Below, in pieces: positions 53,760-62,897 of a stretch of 64,000 nucleotides of DNA. Position 1 is the stretch's first letter, and every line of letters begins with the position of its first letter. The stretch spans positions 310,001 through 374,000 of the forward strand of contig NZ_WHNY01000060.1 of NCBI RefSeq assembly GCF_013141695.1. The letters are read 5' to 3'. A model generated the notes under the pieces. It saw only the letters and a list, made by a program, of their open reading frames with translations, had not been told where the DNA came from and searched no databases. The position numbers and the translations under genes were made by a program. The DNA comes from Paenibacillus plantarum. Its GTDB lineage: Bacteria > Bacillota > Bacilli > Paenibacillales > NBRC-103111.

Positions 53760-53778
53760 GAAATAAGGATGGTTAATT

Positions 53779-54522
53779 ATGAAAGGCATTATTCTTGCTG
53801 GTGGAACAGGCTCACGCCTATTTCCTCTAACCAAAGTAACAAATAAACATTTACTTCCGGTCGGTAAATATCCAATGATTTTTCACGCTGTGGCCAAGCT
53901 TAAACAAGCAGATATTTTGGATATTCTCATAGTCACCGGGAAGGAACATATGGGTGATGTTGTTAACCTTCTCGGCAGCGGACGAGAAATGGGAGTAACC
54001 TTCACTTATAAAGTTCAAGATGAAGCTGGGGGAATTGCACAAGCACTAGACCTAGCTGAGCACTTCGTAGGCAATGATCAAATGGTTGTCATTCTCGGAG
54101 ATAACGTGTTCGAAGAAAGTATCGTACCTTTTGTGACCAATTTTAGAAATCAACGTCATGGAGCTAAAATCCTCATTCAAGAGGTTCAAGACCCTCAACG
54201 TTATGGCGTGTCAGAATTAGAGGGGGACAAGATTGTTTCGATCGAAGAGAAGCCGAAGCAGCCGAAAAGCAGTTTTGCAGTTACAGGCATTTATATGTAT
54301 GATAGTTCTGTTTTTAAAATTGTAAAATCGCTTAGACCATCGGATCGTGGCGAACTTGAGATTACAGATGTGAACAACGCATATATCAAAAAGAATGAGC
54401 TAACTTATGATATCCTTCAAGGCTGGTGGACAGATGCCGGTACGCATGCTTCTTTAGCAAAAGCAAATGAATTGGCCAAAGAACTGTTGTTTGGAGAAGA
54501 GTTTGGGAAACTAAAATTGTAA
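53779..54522 (+). CDS. rfbA: Glucose-1-phosphate thymidylyltransferase
   Basis: A 247-residue nucleotidyltransferase with ILAGGTGSRLFPLTKVTNKH, QDEAGGIAQALDLA and IEEKPKQPKSSFAVTG. It is the short form lacking the C-terminal allosteric extension of enterobacterial RmlA. It makes dTDP-glucose, first step of dTDP-L-rhamnose synthesis. From here to rfbD the DNA is less AT-rich than the preceding 20 kb. Confidence 0.95.
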   Translation: MKGIILAGGTGSRLFPLTKVTNKHLLPVGKYPMIFHAVAKLKQADILDILIVTGKEHMGDVVNLLGSGREMGVTFTYKVQDEAGGIAQALDLAEHFVGNDQMVVILGDNVFEESIVPFVTNFRNQRHGAKILIQEVQDPQRYGVSELEGDKIVSIEEKPKQPKSSFAVTGIYMYDSSVFKIVKSLRPSDRGELEITDVNNAYIKKNELTYDILQGWWTDAGTHASLAKANELAKELLFGEEFGKLKL

Positions 54523-54537
54523 GAGGTGTTGATTCGA

Positions 54538-55083
54538 ATGAATATCATAAAAACGAAGTTAGAAGGGCTAGTTCTTATCGAACCAGATGTCTTTGGTGAC
54601 AATCGGGGCTTTTTTATGGAGAGCTATAGCAGCTCGAAGTTTGCAGATATTGGTGTGGATCATCTGTTTATTCAAGATAATCACTCCTTATCCGTTGAAG
54701 CCGGTGTGTTGCGTGGACTTCACTATCAGTTAAATCCCAAAGCTCAAACAAAGCTCGTTCGTGTAGCAGCTGGAGCCATTTACGATGTAGTCGTTGATAT
54801 TCGCAAGAATTCCCTTACGTTCGGGCAATGGGTAGGTGTCATTTTAAGTGAAGCTAATAAGCGCCAGTTACTCGTTCCTCAAGGCTTTGCCCATGGTTTC
54901 TGCACGATTGTACCGAATACGCAGGTCCTGTATAAAGTAGACGAGTATTACTCGCCTGAGCAGGATCGCGGCATTATTTGGAATGATCCTGCCTTAGGAA
55001 TTGATTGGCCAACCTCGAATCCGATTCTATCGGATAAGGATAAAAAGCATCCATTACTTAAAGATGCGGAAATTAACTTTTAA
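54538..55083 (+). CDS. rfbC: dTDP-4-dehydrorhamnose 3,5-epimerase
   Basis: A 181-residue cupin-fold epimerase, third step of dTDP-L-rhamnose synthesis. DNRGFFMESY, LRGLHYQ (with catalytic His) and VPQGFAHGFCT are family motifs. ATG 54538 follows AGAGGTG at 9 bases; GTG 54526 lies within that site. Confidence 0.96.
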   Translation: MNIIKTKLEGLVLIEPDVFGDNRGFFMESYSSSKFADIGVDHLFIQDNHSLSVEAGVLRGLHYQLNPKAQTKLVRVAAGAIYDVVVDIRKNSLTFGQWVGVILSEANKRQLLVPQGFAHGFCTIVPNTQVLYKVDEYYSPEQDRGIIWNDPALGIDWPTSNPILSDKDKKHPLLKDAEINF

Positions 55084-55101
55084 AATAGGAGTCTTACTTA
55101 C

Positions 55102-56124
55102 ATGAAAATTCTTGTAACCGGCGGGGCCGGATTTATCGGCAGCAACTTCGTGCAATATATCCTGGAGCGCTATCCTAAATATGAAATTATCAACTTGGAT
55201 GCACTGACCTATGCAGGAAATTTAGAGAATTTGACTTCGATTCAAGACAATAGCCACTATACCTTCATAAAAGGGGACATTACGAATCCTGAACTCGTGA
55301 ACAGTTTGTTCGATAAGGGAATCGATACGATTGTTCATTTCGCCGCGGAGTCGCATGTGGATCGCAGTATTCTCGAACCTGATATTTTCGTCAAAACAAA
55401 TGTACTAGGAACGCAGGTTTTGCTGGAAGCTGCCCGTAAGCATACGGTTAAAAAATTTATTCATGTCTCGACAGATGAAGTATATGGATCTCTCGGTGAG
55501 ACGGGGCTTTTCACGGAGGAAACGCCTATAGCACCGAATAGTCCCTATTCGGCAAGCAAAGCGGGATCTGATCTTCTAGTGCGTTCTTATCATGAGACGT
55601 TTGGACTCAATATCAACATTACTCGCTGCTCCAATAATTACGGTCCTTACCAATTTCCTGAAAAGTTAATTCCATTGATGATTGCGAATGCCTTGAGTGA
55701 CAAGGCTCTGCCTGTGTATGGTGATGGTCTTAATATTAGAGATTGGCTTTATGTTGAGGATCACTGTAGTGCGATTGATTTGGTCCTACATAATGGGGTC
55801 AGTGGTGAGGTTTATAATATCGGTGGAAATAATGAGCGAACCAATATTCAAATTATCCAAACGATTCTTCGTGAGCTTGGAAAGCCTGAGTCTCTGATGC
55901 ATTTCGTCAAAGATCGTCCGGGTCATGATCGTCGATATGGGATTGATGCCACGAAAATTACGAATGAACTTGGTTGGAAGCCGAAGCATTATTTTGAGAC
56001 GGGTATTCAAGCGACGATTCGTTGGTATTTGGACAATCAAGCCTGGTGGAAACGAATTCAGACAGGTGAATATCAAAAGTATTTTTATGAGCAATACGGG
56101 TCACGGTTAGGTGAACATTCATGA
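55102..56124 (+). CDS. rfbB: dTDP-glucose 4,6-dehydratase
   Basis: A 340-residue extended SDR, second step of dTDP-L-rhamnose synthesis. VTGGAGFIGSNFVQYIL is the NAD site, FAAESHVDRSI and VSTDEVYGSLGE are RmlB-specific, and YSASKAGSD holds Tyr-x3-Lys. ATG 55102 follows AGGAG. It overlaps rfbD by four bases. Confidence 0.97.
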   Translation: MKILVTGGAGFIGSNFVQYILERYPKYEIINLDALTYAGNLENLTSIQDNSHYTFIKGDITNPELVNSLFDKGIDTIVHFAAESHVDRSILEPDIFVKTNVLGTQVLLEAARKHTVKKFIHVSTDEVYGSLGETGLFTEETPIAPNSPYSASKAGSDLLVRSYHETFGLNINITRCSNNYGPYQFPEKLIPLMIANALSDKALPVYGDGLNIRDWLYVEDHCSAIDLVLHNGVSGEVYNIGGNNERTNIQIIQTILRELGKPESLMHFVKDRPGHDRRYGIDATKITNELGWKPKHYFETGIQATIRWYLDNQAWWKRIQTGEYQKYFYEQYGSRLGEHS

Positions 56125-56969
56125 GGATTGTAGTAACTGGCGCAAATGGACAGCTTGGGAAAGATGTTATTAAGCTGCTAGAAGCTCAGCATGAGGTTCA
56201 TGGGTTAGGACGAGCGGATCTCGATATTACGGATGAGGGGCATTGTCTGGAGGTAATCGAGCAGTTACAACCTGAGGTTATTATTCATAGTGCTGCTTAT
56301 ACAGCTGTTGATCTTGCGGAGACAAATGAATTGGAAACCTTCCGAGTTAATTCGGATGGAACCAAGAATCTCGCTATAGCCGCTGAGAGTATAGGAGCTA
56401 AGTTCGTATACATCAGTACGGATTATGTCTTTGATGGGAAGTCTTCACAAGCCTATCGGGAAGATGATCCCACGAATCCTCAAAGTGTATATGGCAAGTC
56501 CAAAAGAGCTGGAGAACTTTATGTTCAATCCCTTTCTTCCAAGTATTTTATTGTAAGAACATCTTGGGTGTATGGACTGTACGGTAAGAACTTTGTGAAA
56601 ACGATGTTAGAATTAGCTAAAACGCGTGATTCTTTAAAAGTTGTAAGTGATCAATTTGGATCACCAACGTACACAGTCGATCTTGCCTTGTTTCTTGAGC
56701 AATTGATTCAAACAGATTGTTACGGCATTTATCATGCTTCTAACGCAGGTGTTTGTTCTTGGTATGAGTTTGCATGTACCATTTTTGAAGAGGCAGGGGT
56801 AAAGTTGAAAGTAGAGTCATGTACAACAGAAGAATTCCCTAGACCTGCTCCAAGACCACGGAATTCCGCGATGGAACATGCAGCGATTCGAGCAAATGGT
56901 TTTGAAGATTTGCGTCATTGGGGAAAAGGGCTTAAGGCTTTTTTAAGAGAATTAGAAGAGAATAATTAA
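56121..56969 (+). CDS. rfbD: dTDP-4-dehydrorhamnose reductase
   Basis: A 282-residue SDR that makes dTDP-L-rhamnose. VTGANGQLGKDVIKLL, SAAYTAVDLAE and STDYVFDG are RmlD motifs, and YGKSKRAGE holds Tyr-x3-Lys. It starts at the ATGA overlap with rfbB and is followed by a strong terminator, so it closes the long glycan unit. Confidence 0.97.
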   Translation: MRIVVTGANGQLGKDVIKLLEAQHEVHGLGRADLDITDEGHCLEVIEQLQPEVIIHSAAYTAVDLAETNELETFRVNSDGTKNLAIAAESIGAKFVYISTDYVFDGKSSQAYREDDPTNPQSVYGKSKRAGELYVQSLSSKYFIVRTSWVYGLYGKNFVKTMLELAKTRDSLKVVSDQFGSPTYTVDLALFLEQLIQTDCYGIYHASNAGVCSWYEFACTIFEEAGVKLKVESCTTEEFPRPAPRPRNSAMEHAAIRANGFEDLRHWGKGLKAFLRELEENN

Positions 56970-56983
56970 ACAAGCACGATTTT

Positions 56984-57034
56984 TAACCGCAATTCAACAT
57001 GGAAAGTAACCCATGTTGAATTTAGCGGTTTTTC
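56984..57034 (+). terminator. Intrinsic terminator after rfbD
   Basis: AACCGC plus ATTCAACATGG pairs with CCATGTTGAAT plus GCGGTT across an 8-base loop and runs into TTTTT. It separates the large glycan unit from the sulfotransferase-like pair. Confidence 0.93.
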
Positions 57035-57140
57035 TGCTTCTCATACTGGTTGTGGTTCGACCCTGGTAATAAGCATTGAAATTATGTTCAACATATGAAA
57101 GAGAAAGTGATATATTAGATGTTAATAAGGCGGTGTGAAT

Positions 57141-58475
57141 GTGAAGACATTATATGTACATATTGGTATGCCAAGTACGGATACGACTTTGATCCAAGAG
57201 TTTCTGTCTATGAATCAAGAAACGCTTAAGAAGAATGATATTTTCTATCCAGTTGATGAAAATAAAAGCTACGTGATTTGGAATCAACACATGCCTCTAG
57301 TAACAGCGATCACCGGGGAGAATATTCCTACTTACACAGACAGAAAAAAATATATAAGTGAAAATATTTTGGAGGAATTTATTAGTGATATAGATATTAC
57401 CATTGAGAACAATGTGATTATTTCTAGCGAGGGTTTTTCTTCATTATTTGAAAAAAAACATATCGTAGCTCTGAAAAAAAAATTCAATAAGTACAATGTG
57501 AAAATAATTGTGTATGTAAGAAGACAAGATGATTTCATAATTTCTAATTTTCAACATGCTGTTAGAGAAGGAAGGCATTTTGATTTTAGTTTAGAGCAAA
57601 TTGCTGAAATTGAAAATGCAAAATATTATCATATTATTCGTGCATGGATAAGAGTCTTCGGCGAAAAAAATGTTTATATAAGAATTTTCAATGAGAATGA
57701 ATTTTTTAGGAACGATTTATATTCAGATTTTATGAACATACTTGGAGTAAATTTACAATATACGAAGGTGGAAGTACCTCGAAAACATCAAAATCAATCA
57801 ATTTCTTATGAAAAAGCATTATTTCTAAAAATGTTATCAAGTTACTTGGCAGCAATAGATGATATAGATAATGAGAAAAGATTAAACCATCAGGAGATTC
57901 GAAAAGTAATAATTAATAGTAGTTCAGATGATGTTGGGGACATAAAGAATTTCTTATCTTTTAGTGAGAGATTGGAAATAATTAAAATTTTTTCGAGGGA
58001 TAATGCGAAATTAGCAAAAAAATATTTGAAAAGAAAAAATGGAGAGCTTTTTAATGTAGGCTCAGTTAATCCAATAGAAGAATTTAAATATAAAAAAGAT
58101 TTACCAGATGAAGAGTTCATAGAAAAATTAGTGATTTTAGCTGAGGAGATGTTTAACAAGCAAAAAATGAGGGATGAAATTTATTTGAGATTAATTGGTT
58201 CTATAAGAGATTCTATAGAACTAACTTCAGAGGAAATTGAATTTAACTATAAATTTATTCAGGAAAATAATTTGTTTGACAGAGATTTCTATTTAGATAC
58301 TTATGCTGACATTAAACAAACTGGTATTGATCCATTAATGCATTACATTAAATGGGGCTGGCATGAAGGACGAAATCCAAGTAATGAATTCAACACAAGA
58401 GAATACGTTATCGAAAATATAGAGTTAATTGATCAGCATGTAAATCCATTAGTACATAATAAAATGAATTCCTAG
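57141..58475 (+). CDS. Sulfotransferase-like protein with degenerate PAPS loop and C-terminal DPLxHY domain
   Basis: A 444-residue paralog of the next gene. The N-terminal KTLYVHIGMPSTDTTLIQ aligns with the PAPS loop of sulfotransferases, but the loop lysine is replaced by Ser (PSTDTT at residues 11-16). The 3'-phosphate region VYVRRQDDFIISNFQ is kept. The last 75 residues carry FDRDFYLDTYADI, DPLMHYIKWGWHEGRNPS and FNTREYV, a module often fused to glycan enzymes. GTG 57141 has AAGGCGGTG upstream; GTG 57135 is possible. TATATT at 57112 is a possible -10. Activity is uncertain because of the altered loop. Confidence 0.75.
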   Translation: MKTLYVHIGMPSTDTTLIQEFLSMNQETLKKNDIFYPVDENKSYVIWNQHMPLVTAITGENIPTYTDRKKYISENILEEFISDIDITIENNVIISSEGFSSLFEKKHIVALKKKFNKYNVKIIVYVRRQDDFIISNFQHAVREGRHFDFSLEQIAEIENAKYYHIIRAWIRVFGEKNVYIRIFNENEFFRNDLYSDFMNILGVNLQYTKVEVPRKHQNQSISYEKALFLKMLSSYLAAIDDIDNEKRLNHQEIRKVIINSSSDDVGDIKNFLSFSERLEIIKIFSRDNAKLAKKYLKRKNGELFNVGSVNPIEEFKYKKDLPDEEFIEKLVILAEEMFNKQKMRDEIYLRLIGSIRDSIELTSEEIEFNYKFIQENNLFDRDFYLDTYADIKQTGIDPLMHYIKWGWHEGRNPSNEFNTREYVIENIELIDQHVNPLVHNKMNS

Positions 58476-58495
58476 AGGTTTAAGGAGAGTAGGGA

Positions 58496-59851
58496 ATGAA
58501 AACAATTTTTATTCATATTGGGTTGAGTAAAACGGGCACAACTTCATTACAGAACTTTTTGACAGTAAATCACTCAAAGTTATTGCAACATAATATTTTT
58601 TACCCTATTGATAGTCAAAAAAAATATGTTCAATGGAATCAACATGTGGGCTTGATTCCTTCACTTACCCAAGAAAAGTTAATATTCTTTAGTGACGATG
58701 ATAATTATGTAAAAGGTGAAGCATTAGATGAGTTTTTAGACGATATCAAAAAAATCGAACAGGATAATATTCTAATTTCAAGTGAATTTTTTCTTCGCCT
58801 TTACAATGATTCCTCAATTGATTTGCTACAAAACAGTTTGAAAAATTATAATACCAAGATTATTTTATATGTAAGAAGGCAAGATGAATTTTATCTTTCC
58901 ACACGCAGTGAACGTGCGAAAGTAGGGTTCCCCCATAGGATTAGCGTAACCAATTGTATATCCGATACTTGTCTCAACGATTCAGTTTTTTTGGAAGCTG
59001 CAAATTATTATAAGTTGATAAATAGATGGGCAAAAGCATTTGGTAAGGAAAACATGATAGTTAGAATTTTTGAAAAGGAGAAACTTTATAAAAATGATTT
59101 ATTTTCGGACTTCCTTCATATTTTTGGAATTGAAATGGATGGGAATTTTGAGATCACTAATAACTTAAATGAATCGCTATCTTTAGAGAAAGTAAGATTT
59201 CTCCAGGAATTATCTCATTATCTCGTTTCATACAGTAATGTAAATAATAAAAAAAGGTTCGTTCATCAAGATATAAGAAATTTTATAATACAATCTGTTG
59301 ATTTGTTTGAAAAAGGGAAATTGAGTGAATTTTTTTCAGATGGTGAGAAACAGCAAATTGTTAACTACTTTGAAGAAGGAAATAAATTGCTTGCAAAGGA
59401 ATACTTGCAAAACGAAACAGGTGAACTTTTTAGTAAGATAACGGCTCATACGAAGCCCCTTCATAGTAATACTAAAATGTCGAATGATGAAACAATAAAG
59501 GCTTTAATTAAGCTAGTAGAAAAATTTCATTGGAATATTAAACAAACAGAACAAATGTACGATAGGCTTATGTTGTCAATAAGAAATCAAGGTTTATTAG
59601 CCAAAGAAAGAATAGATTTTGAGTATGAATTTATTAAACAAAATAGTTTACTAGAGATTGAATATTATTTGAATGAATATAAGGATGTTCTAGTAACAGG
59701 CTTAGACCCCATTTTGCATTATATTCAGTATGGATGGTTTGAGGGTAAAAATCCAAGTAGTAATTTCAACACTAGGGAATATGTAATGAATAATTTGGGG
59801 ATTTTAGACGAAAGTATAAACCCGTTGGTCCATAGCTTTAGGAATAGTTAG
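58496..59851 (+). CDS. Sulfotransferase-like protein with C-terminal DPLxHY domain
   Basis: A 451-residue protein beginning KTIFIHIGLSKTGTTSLQ; SKTGTT at residues 11-16 is an intact 5'-phosphosulfate binding loop. ILYVRRQDEFYLSTRSERAK holds the 3'-phosphate binding Arg and Ser. The C-terminus repeats the module of the upstream gene: LEIEYYLNEYKDV, DPILHYIQYGWFEGKNPS, FNTREYV. ATG 58496 follows AAGGAGAG, 20 bases after the paralog. It is the best candidate for an active PAPS-dependent glycan sulfotransferase in this unit. Confidence 0.8.
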   Translation: MKTIFIHIGLSKTGTTSLQNFLTVNHSKLLQHNIFYPIDSQKKYVQWNQHVGLIPSLTQEKLIFFSDDDNYVKGEALDEFLDDIKKIEQDNILISSEFFLRLYNDSSIDLLQNSLKNYNTKIILYVRRQDEFYLSTRSERAKVGFPHRISVTNCISDTCLNDSVFLEAANYYKLINRWAKAFGKENMIVRIFEKEKLYKNDLFSDFLHIFGIEMDGNFEITNNLNESLSLEKVRFLQELSHYLVSYSNVNNKKRFVHQDIRNFIIQSVDLFEKGKLSEFFSDGEKQQIVNYFEEGNKLLAKEYLQNETGELFSKITAHTKPLHSNTKMSNDETIKALIKLVEKFHWNIKQTEQMYDRLMLSIRNQGLLAKERIDFEYEFIKQNSLLEIEYYLNEYKDVLVTGLDPILHYIQYGWFEGKNPSSNFNTREYVMNNLGILDESINPLVHSFRNS

Positions 59852-60006
59852 TTATTCGAATAGAACTGAAAGATAAGAAAATAAGTTTTAATAAATATGG
59901 CCCACACTATGTCCAATCTATTATTTTGACAGTATAATCTTACTGAGTTGTAATTATATTTTATTTAGTAAATGGCGTTTCTTATAGGAACTCCAGAAGG
60001 AGTGCA

Positions 60007-60840
60007 ATGAAAAAAATTGGGATCTGTGTAGCAATTACCGGTTCAATGACTAGAAAGGAAACAATGCCTGGGCTTCCTGTTACTGTGGATGAAATTATTA
60101 ATTGTGCGTATGAATGTTCCGTTGCAGGGGCTGCGATGGTTCATATCCATGTTCGCGATAAGAATGAACGTCCATCGTTGGATGCTTCGTTATACAAGGA
60201 AGTGTTGACCGGAATTCGCGAAAAATGTGATATCTTGGTGTGCATATCTACCTCAAATCATCTTGTCGATATATCCGATAAAGAACGAATCAGATTAATG
60301 GAATTAAAACCAGATTTAGCGTCAATAGAAGTAACTTCTGTCAAACGACCTGATGGTGGAATTAAAAACTCAAAAAAGTTTGTGAGAGATATTCTTCAAG
60401 CGATGGATGAATATGAAGTAAAGCCTGAATTTGAGATATTTAATCCGAAAATGTTAAAAGAACTAATGCGACTGGTTGAGCTTGGTCTCGTTGAAAACAA
60501 CGCTCTTATTCAATTTATCATAGGTTCAACCGGCGGGATGAAATCTGACTATAACAATATTCAATGGATTCTCGACTCGGTTCCAAAAGGTTTTAATTGG
60601 TCTGCAGCCGGTATTGCAGGAATGCAGTTACCGGTTAATTTTATTTCCATTTTAAATGGCTGCGATGTGATTCGAACCGGAATGGAAGACAATCGTTTCT
60701 TTTTAAAAGGGATACCTGTAAAGAATAATATAGAATTTGTAAACCGAGCGGCAGTAATGATTCAAATGTTAGGTTGTGAAGTTGCTGATTCTTTTGAAAT
60801 GGCAAAAATACTGGGAGTAAAGGAACGGAAAAATGATTAA
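60007..60840 (+). CDS. BKACE-family enzyme (3-keto-5-aminohexanoate cleavage-like)
   Basis: A 277-residue TIM-barrel protein of the beta-keto acid cleavage family (formerly DUF849). GAAMVHIHVRD holds the zinc-binding His-x-His pair, and VIRTGMEDN near the C-terminus holds the conserved Glu. Known members condense a beta-keto acid with acetyl-CoA and cleave it. Here it heads a run of sugar-pathway genes and overlaps the aminotransferase gene by 8 bases, so its substrate may be a sugar-derived keto acid; this is inference. ATG 60007 follows AAGGAG. Confidence 0.85.
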   Translation: MKKIGICVAITGSMTRKETMPGLPVTVDEIINCAYECSVAGAAMVHIHVRDKNERPSLDASLYKEVLTGIREKCDILVCISTSNHLVDISDKERIRLMELKPDLASIEVTSVKRPDGGIKNSKKFVRDILQAMDEYEVKPEFEIFNPKMLKELMRLVELGLVENNALIQFIIGSTGGMKSDYNNIQWILDSVPKGFNWSAAGIAGMQLPVNFISILNGCDVIRTGMEDNRFFLKGIPVKNNIEFVNRAAVMIQMLGCEVADSFEMAKILGVKERKND

Positions 60841-61930
60841 AATTGCACAACCACAGATTGGTCAAGAGGAGATAGATGCAGTAAGCGCAGTATTGAGAAG
60901 TGGTCAATTGGCTAGTGGAGAGAATGTCGCACTATTTCAAAAAGAGTTTTCAGAGTATCTAAACCAGGGTTTCTGTATTGCTGCTTCCTCTGGAACAACA
61001 GCCTTAGAAATAGCCCTCAGAGCACTTGGAATCAAAGAGGGAGACAAAATAATTACCACAGCTTTCTCATTTATCGCGACAGCCAATGTGATTATACACG
61101 CAGGGGCGACTCCGATTTTTGCAGATATTGATGAAAGAACTATGAATATCTCTTCTGATAGTATTGAACAGATTCTTCAGGAGCAAGAAGGCGTTAAAGC
61201 AATATTAATTGTCCATTTATTCGGTCAGAGTTGCGATATGGATCAAATACAGGGAATTGCAAACAGGTACCAGTTGCTGCTTGTTGAGGATTGTGCTCAA
61301 GCTCATGGGGCAGAATGGAAAGGACGTAAGTTGGGTACATTCGGGGATGCTAGTGCATTCAGTTTTTACCCGACTAAAAATATGACAACCGCAGAAGGCG
61401 GTATGGTGGTATTTAAGAATAAAAATGCAGCTGTATTTGCAAATCAACTTATTCAGCATGGTATTAAAGCAAGGAATCAATTTGAATTCATAGGATATAA
61501 TTATCGTTTGTCTGAGATTTCAGCGGCAATTGGTCTATGTCAACTAAAAAAACTGGATCGATTTAATTCTGCTAGACGAGATAATGCTGCTCTCTATGAT
61601 GAGAATATCGATAATTTTTATATCATCAAGCCACAAGAGGTTCTGGGAGCAATGCATGTCTATAATCAATATACATTACGTATTTTAAATGGTATGCGGG
61701 ATGCTTTTATAGCTCACATGGAAAAAGAAGGAGTTAGCACTTCGATTTATTACCCCTATACAATTCCCGAGCAAGCTTGTTACAGAGCAACTGATTTATT
61801 AGAGAAAGATTACAACAGAAGACTTGGGGTTTCTAACCGGATAAAACATGAGGTCGTCTCAATTCCTATTCATCCGGGATTAACCTCTTTTGAAGTTGAG
61901 CGGATTATTACTGCTATCAATAGGTTCTAA
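60833..61930 (+). CDS. DegT/DnrJ/EryC1/StrS sugar aminotransferase
   Basis: A 365-residue PLP enzyme. VEDCAQAHGAEW is the cofactor-contact region, SFYPTKNMTTAEGG holds the Schiff-base lysine, and NYRLSEISAAIG is a family block. These enzymes aminate keto sugars on nucleotide carriers. It overlaps the BKACE gene and is followed by an oxidoreductase and an acyltransferase, a set typical of N-acylated amino-sugar synthesis. Confidence 0.93.
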   Translation: MIKIAQPQIGQEEIDAVSAVLRSGQLASGENVALFQKEFSEYLNQGFCIAASSGTTALEIALRALGIKEGDKIITTAFSFIATANVIIHAGATPIFADIDERTMNISSDSIEQILQEQEGVKAILIVHLFGQSCDMDQIQGIANRYQLLLVEDCAQAHGAEWKGRKLGTFGDASAFSFYPTKNMTTAEGGMVVFKNKNAAVFANQLIQHGIKARNQFEFIGYNYRLSEISAAIGLCQLKKLDRFNSARRDNAALYDENIDNFYIIKPQEVLGAMHVYNQYTLRILNGMRDAFIAHMEKEGVSTSIYYPYTIPEQACYRATDLLEKDYNRRLGVSNRIKHEVVSIPIHPGLTSFEVERIITAINRF

Positions 61931-61961
61931 ATAGGATAGTTATAAGAAACTAGGTGAAATA

Positions 61962-62897
61962 TTGAAGATCGGTTTAATTGGTTTTGGGAAATGGGGCCCA
62001 AATATTGCAAAGGAAATATCATTACATAATTCCTTAGAGCTTGCTGCTATTTGTGATGTTAATAACCTTCGACTACTAGATGCTGAAAAACTCTATATGA
62101 AGAACAATGATATTTTTTTTACGACAGATTACCATAAGTTATTTTGCGACCAGATTGACACAATTGTTGTTTCTGTAGGGATGGAAGACAGTTTTGGGAT
62201 CGCAAAAAATGTTTTGCTTGCGAACAAACACTTGTTTATCGAAAAACCATTTACGTTGACATGTGAACATGCTGAGGAACTTCAAAATATCGCAGTCCAA
62301 CGTGGACTCACGATTCATATTGATCATCTCATGATTTATCATTCAGCAATAATTAAAATTAAGTCCATTTTAGTAGAGTCTAATTCAATATTAACTTTTG
62401 AAGCAACCAGAGTGACTACTGGTAAATCTAAAGGGCTTGCTGAGTTGCTTTGGGATTTGGCTGTTCATGACTTAGCAGTACTGGACTATTTGTTGAACGG
62501 TCGAGAGCTAGAACTTCTTTATGTTGAGTATCTTGCAGATGAAGTTGTTTTAACACTGACCAGCAATTCGTTTATTGGACGGATCAAGGTTGGACACAAC
62601 GCGGTGGTCAAAGAACGATACTCAAAAATAAGTATTTCTGATAAGGAAATCCATTTTGATGAATTGGATGATAGAAAGATTTTCACTATTTACGATAAAA
62701 ATAGGAATGAATTTCTGAGCAACCCTGTCCATGTAACCTATGATGGCCCCAGCGCATTGACAACTAGTTTATCTCATTTTATTAACTGTATACATCATCA
62801 TAGAAAATCAATGTCAGGCCCAGAACAAGCAATTAGAGGGATTCAAGTAATTGAAAAGGCAGTAAAGTTTTTGAAAATGGAGGTGGTTAACGAATGA
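61962..62897 (+). CDS. Gfo/Idh/MocA-family oxidoreductase
   Basis: A 311-residue NAD(P)-dependent oxidoreductase. KIGLIGFGKWGPNIAKE is the Rossmann motif and LFIEKPFTLT holds the family EKP motif. It starts at TTG 61962 after AGGTGAA. It likely oxidises a nucleotide sugar to the keto form needed by the aminotransferase, as in WlbA-type pathways; the substrate is inferred. Confidence 0.9.
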   Translation: MKIGLIGFGKWGPNIAKEISLHNSLELAAICDVNNLRLLDAEKLYMKNNDIFFTTDYHKLFCDQIDTIVVSVGMEDSFGIAKNVLLANKHLFIEKPFTLTCEHAEELQNIAVQRGLTIHIDHLMIYHSAIIKIKSILVESNSILTFEATRVTTGKSKGLAELLWDLAVHDLAVLDYLLNGRELELLYVEYLADEVVLTLTSNSFIGRIKVGHNAVVKERYSKISISDKEIHFDELDDRKIFTIYDKNRNEFLSNPVHVTYDGPSALTTSLSHFINCIHHHRKSMSGPEQAIRGIQVIEKAVKFLKMEVVNE

